Shown: one piece after another, positions 61,817 through 64,000 of the stretch
Position numbering within the stretch: the stretch's first letter is position 1
Layout: each line of letters opens with the position of its first letter
Source of the DNA: Albugo candida
Taxonomy: Eukaryota; Oomycota; Peronosporomycetes; Albuginales
DNA length: 64,000 nucleotides
NCBI GenBank assembly: GCA_040437565.1
Contig: JBDOQK010000041.1
Coordinates: forward strand, 248,001-312,000
Direction of reading: 5' to 3'
Notes under the pieces: model-generated
The model's database searches: none
What the model saw: the letters and a program-made list of their open reading frames with translations, nothing else
Told to the model about the DNA's origin: nothing
Made by a program: the position numbers and the translations under genes

Positions 61817-64000
61817 NNNNNNNNNNNNNNNNNNNNNNNNNNNNNNNNNNNNNNNNNNNNNNNNNNNNNNNNNNNNNNNNNNNNNNNNNNNNNNNNNNNN
61901 NNNNNNNNNNNNNNNNAAGACAAATGTGCCCGTTTCTCTGTACCCAACCACTTGTAGCTGGACAGCCCTCCACTGCTCTTCCAAGGTGCTCAATGTTTTT
62001 TCAATATTGAATTCTTTTCCGGACGTCTCACATATCCGAGTGATGCTGTCCAAATGTCGTTCGAGCCCAATGTCCAAAACATAACTTAGTCTCATCCCTC
62101 GATCCGGACGAAAATTCATCTTATTCTCTTGATTCATCTGTGTCCAATGTCGATCTTTCATTCCTGGGTTGCGAAGTGCCAAAATCAGAGGTACGTGAGG
62201 TCGAAAAGCGGCAATCTGAGTTCGAATCGTATTAGCAACCTCCATGCATCCTTTCAGTTCAGCTTTTTCAAAATGCTTGACAGCCTTTTGTATCATACCC
62301 CAACTACTTTCGACAAAACTCTCAATTTCCTCGCCATTCAAGTCCATAAACGGACTATCCATCCACTTTTTATGTTCCTTGATCCAGTTATTCGCAGTTC
62401 TCCATAGCAACGCATATGGATCGAAATGACGTCGGATTTTTTGAATATCATCGTAACTGGTGGTTTCTTGTCCAAAAAGTTGCTCTCTTGTTTTGAAGAC
62501 TCTTGCATCCTCATCAACCTTAGCGATCTTCTGCTCGATGGCTACCGCGGATTTGTAAACGAATTCCAGACGACCAAGATCCGTGTATTGTCTAAATGTG
62601 TCTACTTCAGCGTGTAAGTGCCGTAATGTCTCAGTGAATTCAGCCTGTTGATCTTTCATTTCGGAGAAGAATTGTGTCTTTTGTGCTTCCAACAAGATGT
62701 TCATCTGCTTTACTTTTTCATTTACTTGGATGGGAGAAATTCGAACGCGCCATATAGTCATGAAATCGTCTCTATCGTACGAAAACCGAAAGTGATCTAG
62801 CACTACTCGATACTTTATCAGTAGTTGACTCTGCAACAATAGCGGAGCTATCTGAGCGGATACAGTATTCAAGTACGAGCTCATTTCACTCAGCTCTTCG
62901 ATATTAGATGGTGTCTTTTGTAGCTGACGCAAGATGAGTTCAAAGTTATCTGTAATATTCCGGGCGAGTGTCAGACAATTTTCCAATTGCCAATCTAGCA
63001 ATTTCCTTGCAAGAGAACGATACTTTTCAGCAATCAGTTGTCGAACTGACGAACAATTAACCGAAAACATGCCCAGCTCAATATTTCTTGTCGGGAGGGT
63101 TTCCTCAACTTTCTTGGCATCATCAAGATGTTGTTGAATAGTTTCTTGCAATAAAGAAATATTTATCGGTCCTTTTTGAGGTTGGAATGTCTTTGTGTAC
63201 TCATCTTCGTCCATATTGATTAGATTCACGTACGGCTGGTAATGCATAAGGTATTCGCGAAGTGGAGGCTCGGCTTCTTTGATCGAGACCTCGATCTGTT
63301 CACGAATATGTTCCACCCAGTCTTCTGTACTGGAGATAATCGGAATACATGGGTGAGAGCTCCAAAACAGTTTATTCATCACCTTTTGCTCAATCTGCTT
63401 GATATTTCTAAGATTATCAAAACTTCTCATGAATATCGTCAAAATGCACTGACGAAATCTCGATATGGTGGTGCTGTATCCGAATAAGTGGCCATATTTA
63501 GGTGCAATTGGTTTGATAGGACACGTGCGCACTTCCTTTTCTGAGATCAGATTGCTTGCTGATCCTTCTTTTGGTTTAAGGTTTTCAGTCTCCCATAATG
63601 TAATTTTGCCTGCAGCTTCATCTACCTCAGATTGATTCATTACAACGACCTCAGGTAATTTGACCATATGAACGCTAAACAATGCTGTAGGGAAGACAAA
63701 TTGGCGCTCTTGACACATGTACTGCCACTGATGTTCATTTCCTATCACGTCACGGTTTAGGTCAGGGAACGCGACAAAAGCGACTTTAGCGCTAATGATA
63801 TGAACAGGTCCTATGTTTCCATGCTTTATATAGTCACAAAATGAGTGCAACGAATGATACATTAGATATCGCAATGTATCACGCATTAGGAAGTGAATTC
63901 GGCGTAATAAGGATCGAAGTTTGCTGAATTCATATGTATCTTGCTGAGACTCTTGGAGATAATACCATCCTTTACCAATACTCGCAAATGAGCTTTTGAT
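59422..64000 (+). repeat. Contig-end overlap around a 100-N gap inside the dynein gene (gap 7)
   Basis: Bases 59422-61505 recur as 61917-64000, with N at 61817-61916. The left contig continues to 61816, so the duplicate should run about 311 bp past the window end before new 5' sequence begins. The offset of 2495 is not a multiple of three, so any frame crossing the gap changes register; the apparent second dynein N-terminal fragment at 61917-64000 is the same exon again. Confidence 0.92.

Noticed and set aside
61917-64000. A second dynein heavy chain gene
   Set aside because: It repeats 59422-61505 base for base as far as I can compare and is the restarted contig of the same gene.

Overview
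The window is compact nuclear DNA of a flagellated protist, most likely an oomycete (stramenopile). Albugo is my best guess, from family knowledge and gene style only. The reasons are very tight gene packing, mostly 50-75 bp GT-AG introns, the standard genetic code, a UDP-glucose pyrophosphorylase-phosphoglucomutase fusion, a START-FYVE protein, a GT60-type glycosyltransferase, and axonemal genes (HYDIN, dynein heavy chain, CCDC13).

Layout, left to right: the 3' part of a cation diffusion facilitator; CCDC13-like; SNIP1/DAWDLE FHA protein; SNU13 divergent from TOM70; a 16 kb HYDIN; a COA4-like twin CX9C protein with a possible N-terminal extension; a gene-poor stretch of about 3.2 kb; NAT10/KRE33; a 90-residue membrane protein; a GT60 glycosyltransferase; a CNNM-type transporter; a lipoyl-like mitochondrial protein; an FBF1-like coiled coil; START-FYVE; a UGP-PGM fusion; a six-exon HORMA-domain gene; a ubiquitin-like protein divergent from a YME1-type i-AAA protease; and an axonemal dynein heavy chain running off the right edge.

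The scaffold carries a systematic artefact. There are seven gaps of exactly 100 N, and after each one the sequence restarts inside sequence already given on the left. The overlaps are 256, 1634, 125, 220, 221, about 443 and at least 2084 bp. Six of the seven pairs look identical. The pair inside the CNNM gene differs by about 11 substitutions and two small indels. These look like unmerged overlapping contig ends. They inflate HYDIN by 578 codons, duplicate the COA4 tail and scramble the 5' part of the dynein gene.

Themes: several genes serve cilia (HYDIN, dynein, CCDC13-like, FBF1-like). Others serve mitochondrial biogenesis and proteostasis (TOM70, COA4-like, YME1-like, lipoyl-like), RNA processing (SNIP1, SNU13, NAT10), sugar-nucleotide supply (UGP-PGM) and meiosis (HORMA). 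The most interesting points are the HORMA gene, which no single open frame reveals; a lipoyl-domain protein lacking the lipoylated lysine; and a perfect heat-shock element between the ubiquitin-like gene and the i-AAA protease gene. I saw no tRNA or rRNA gene, CRISPR array or mobile element.
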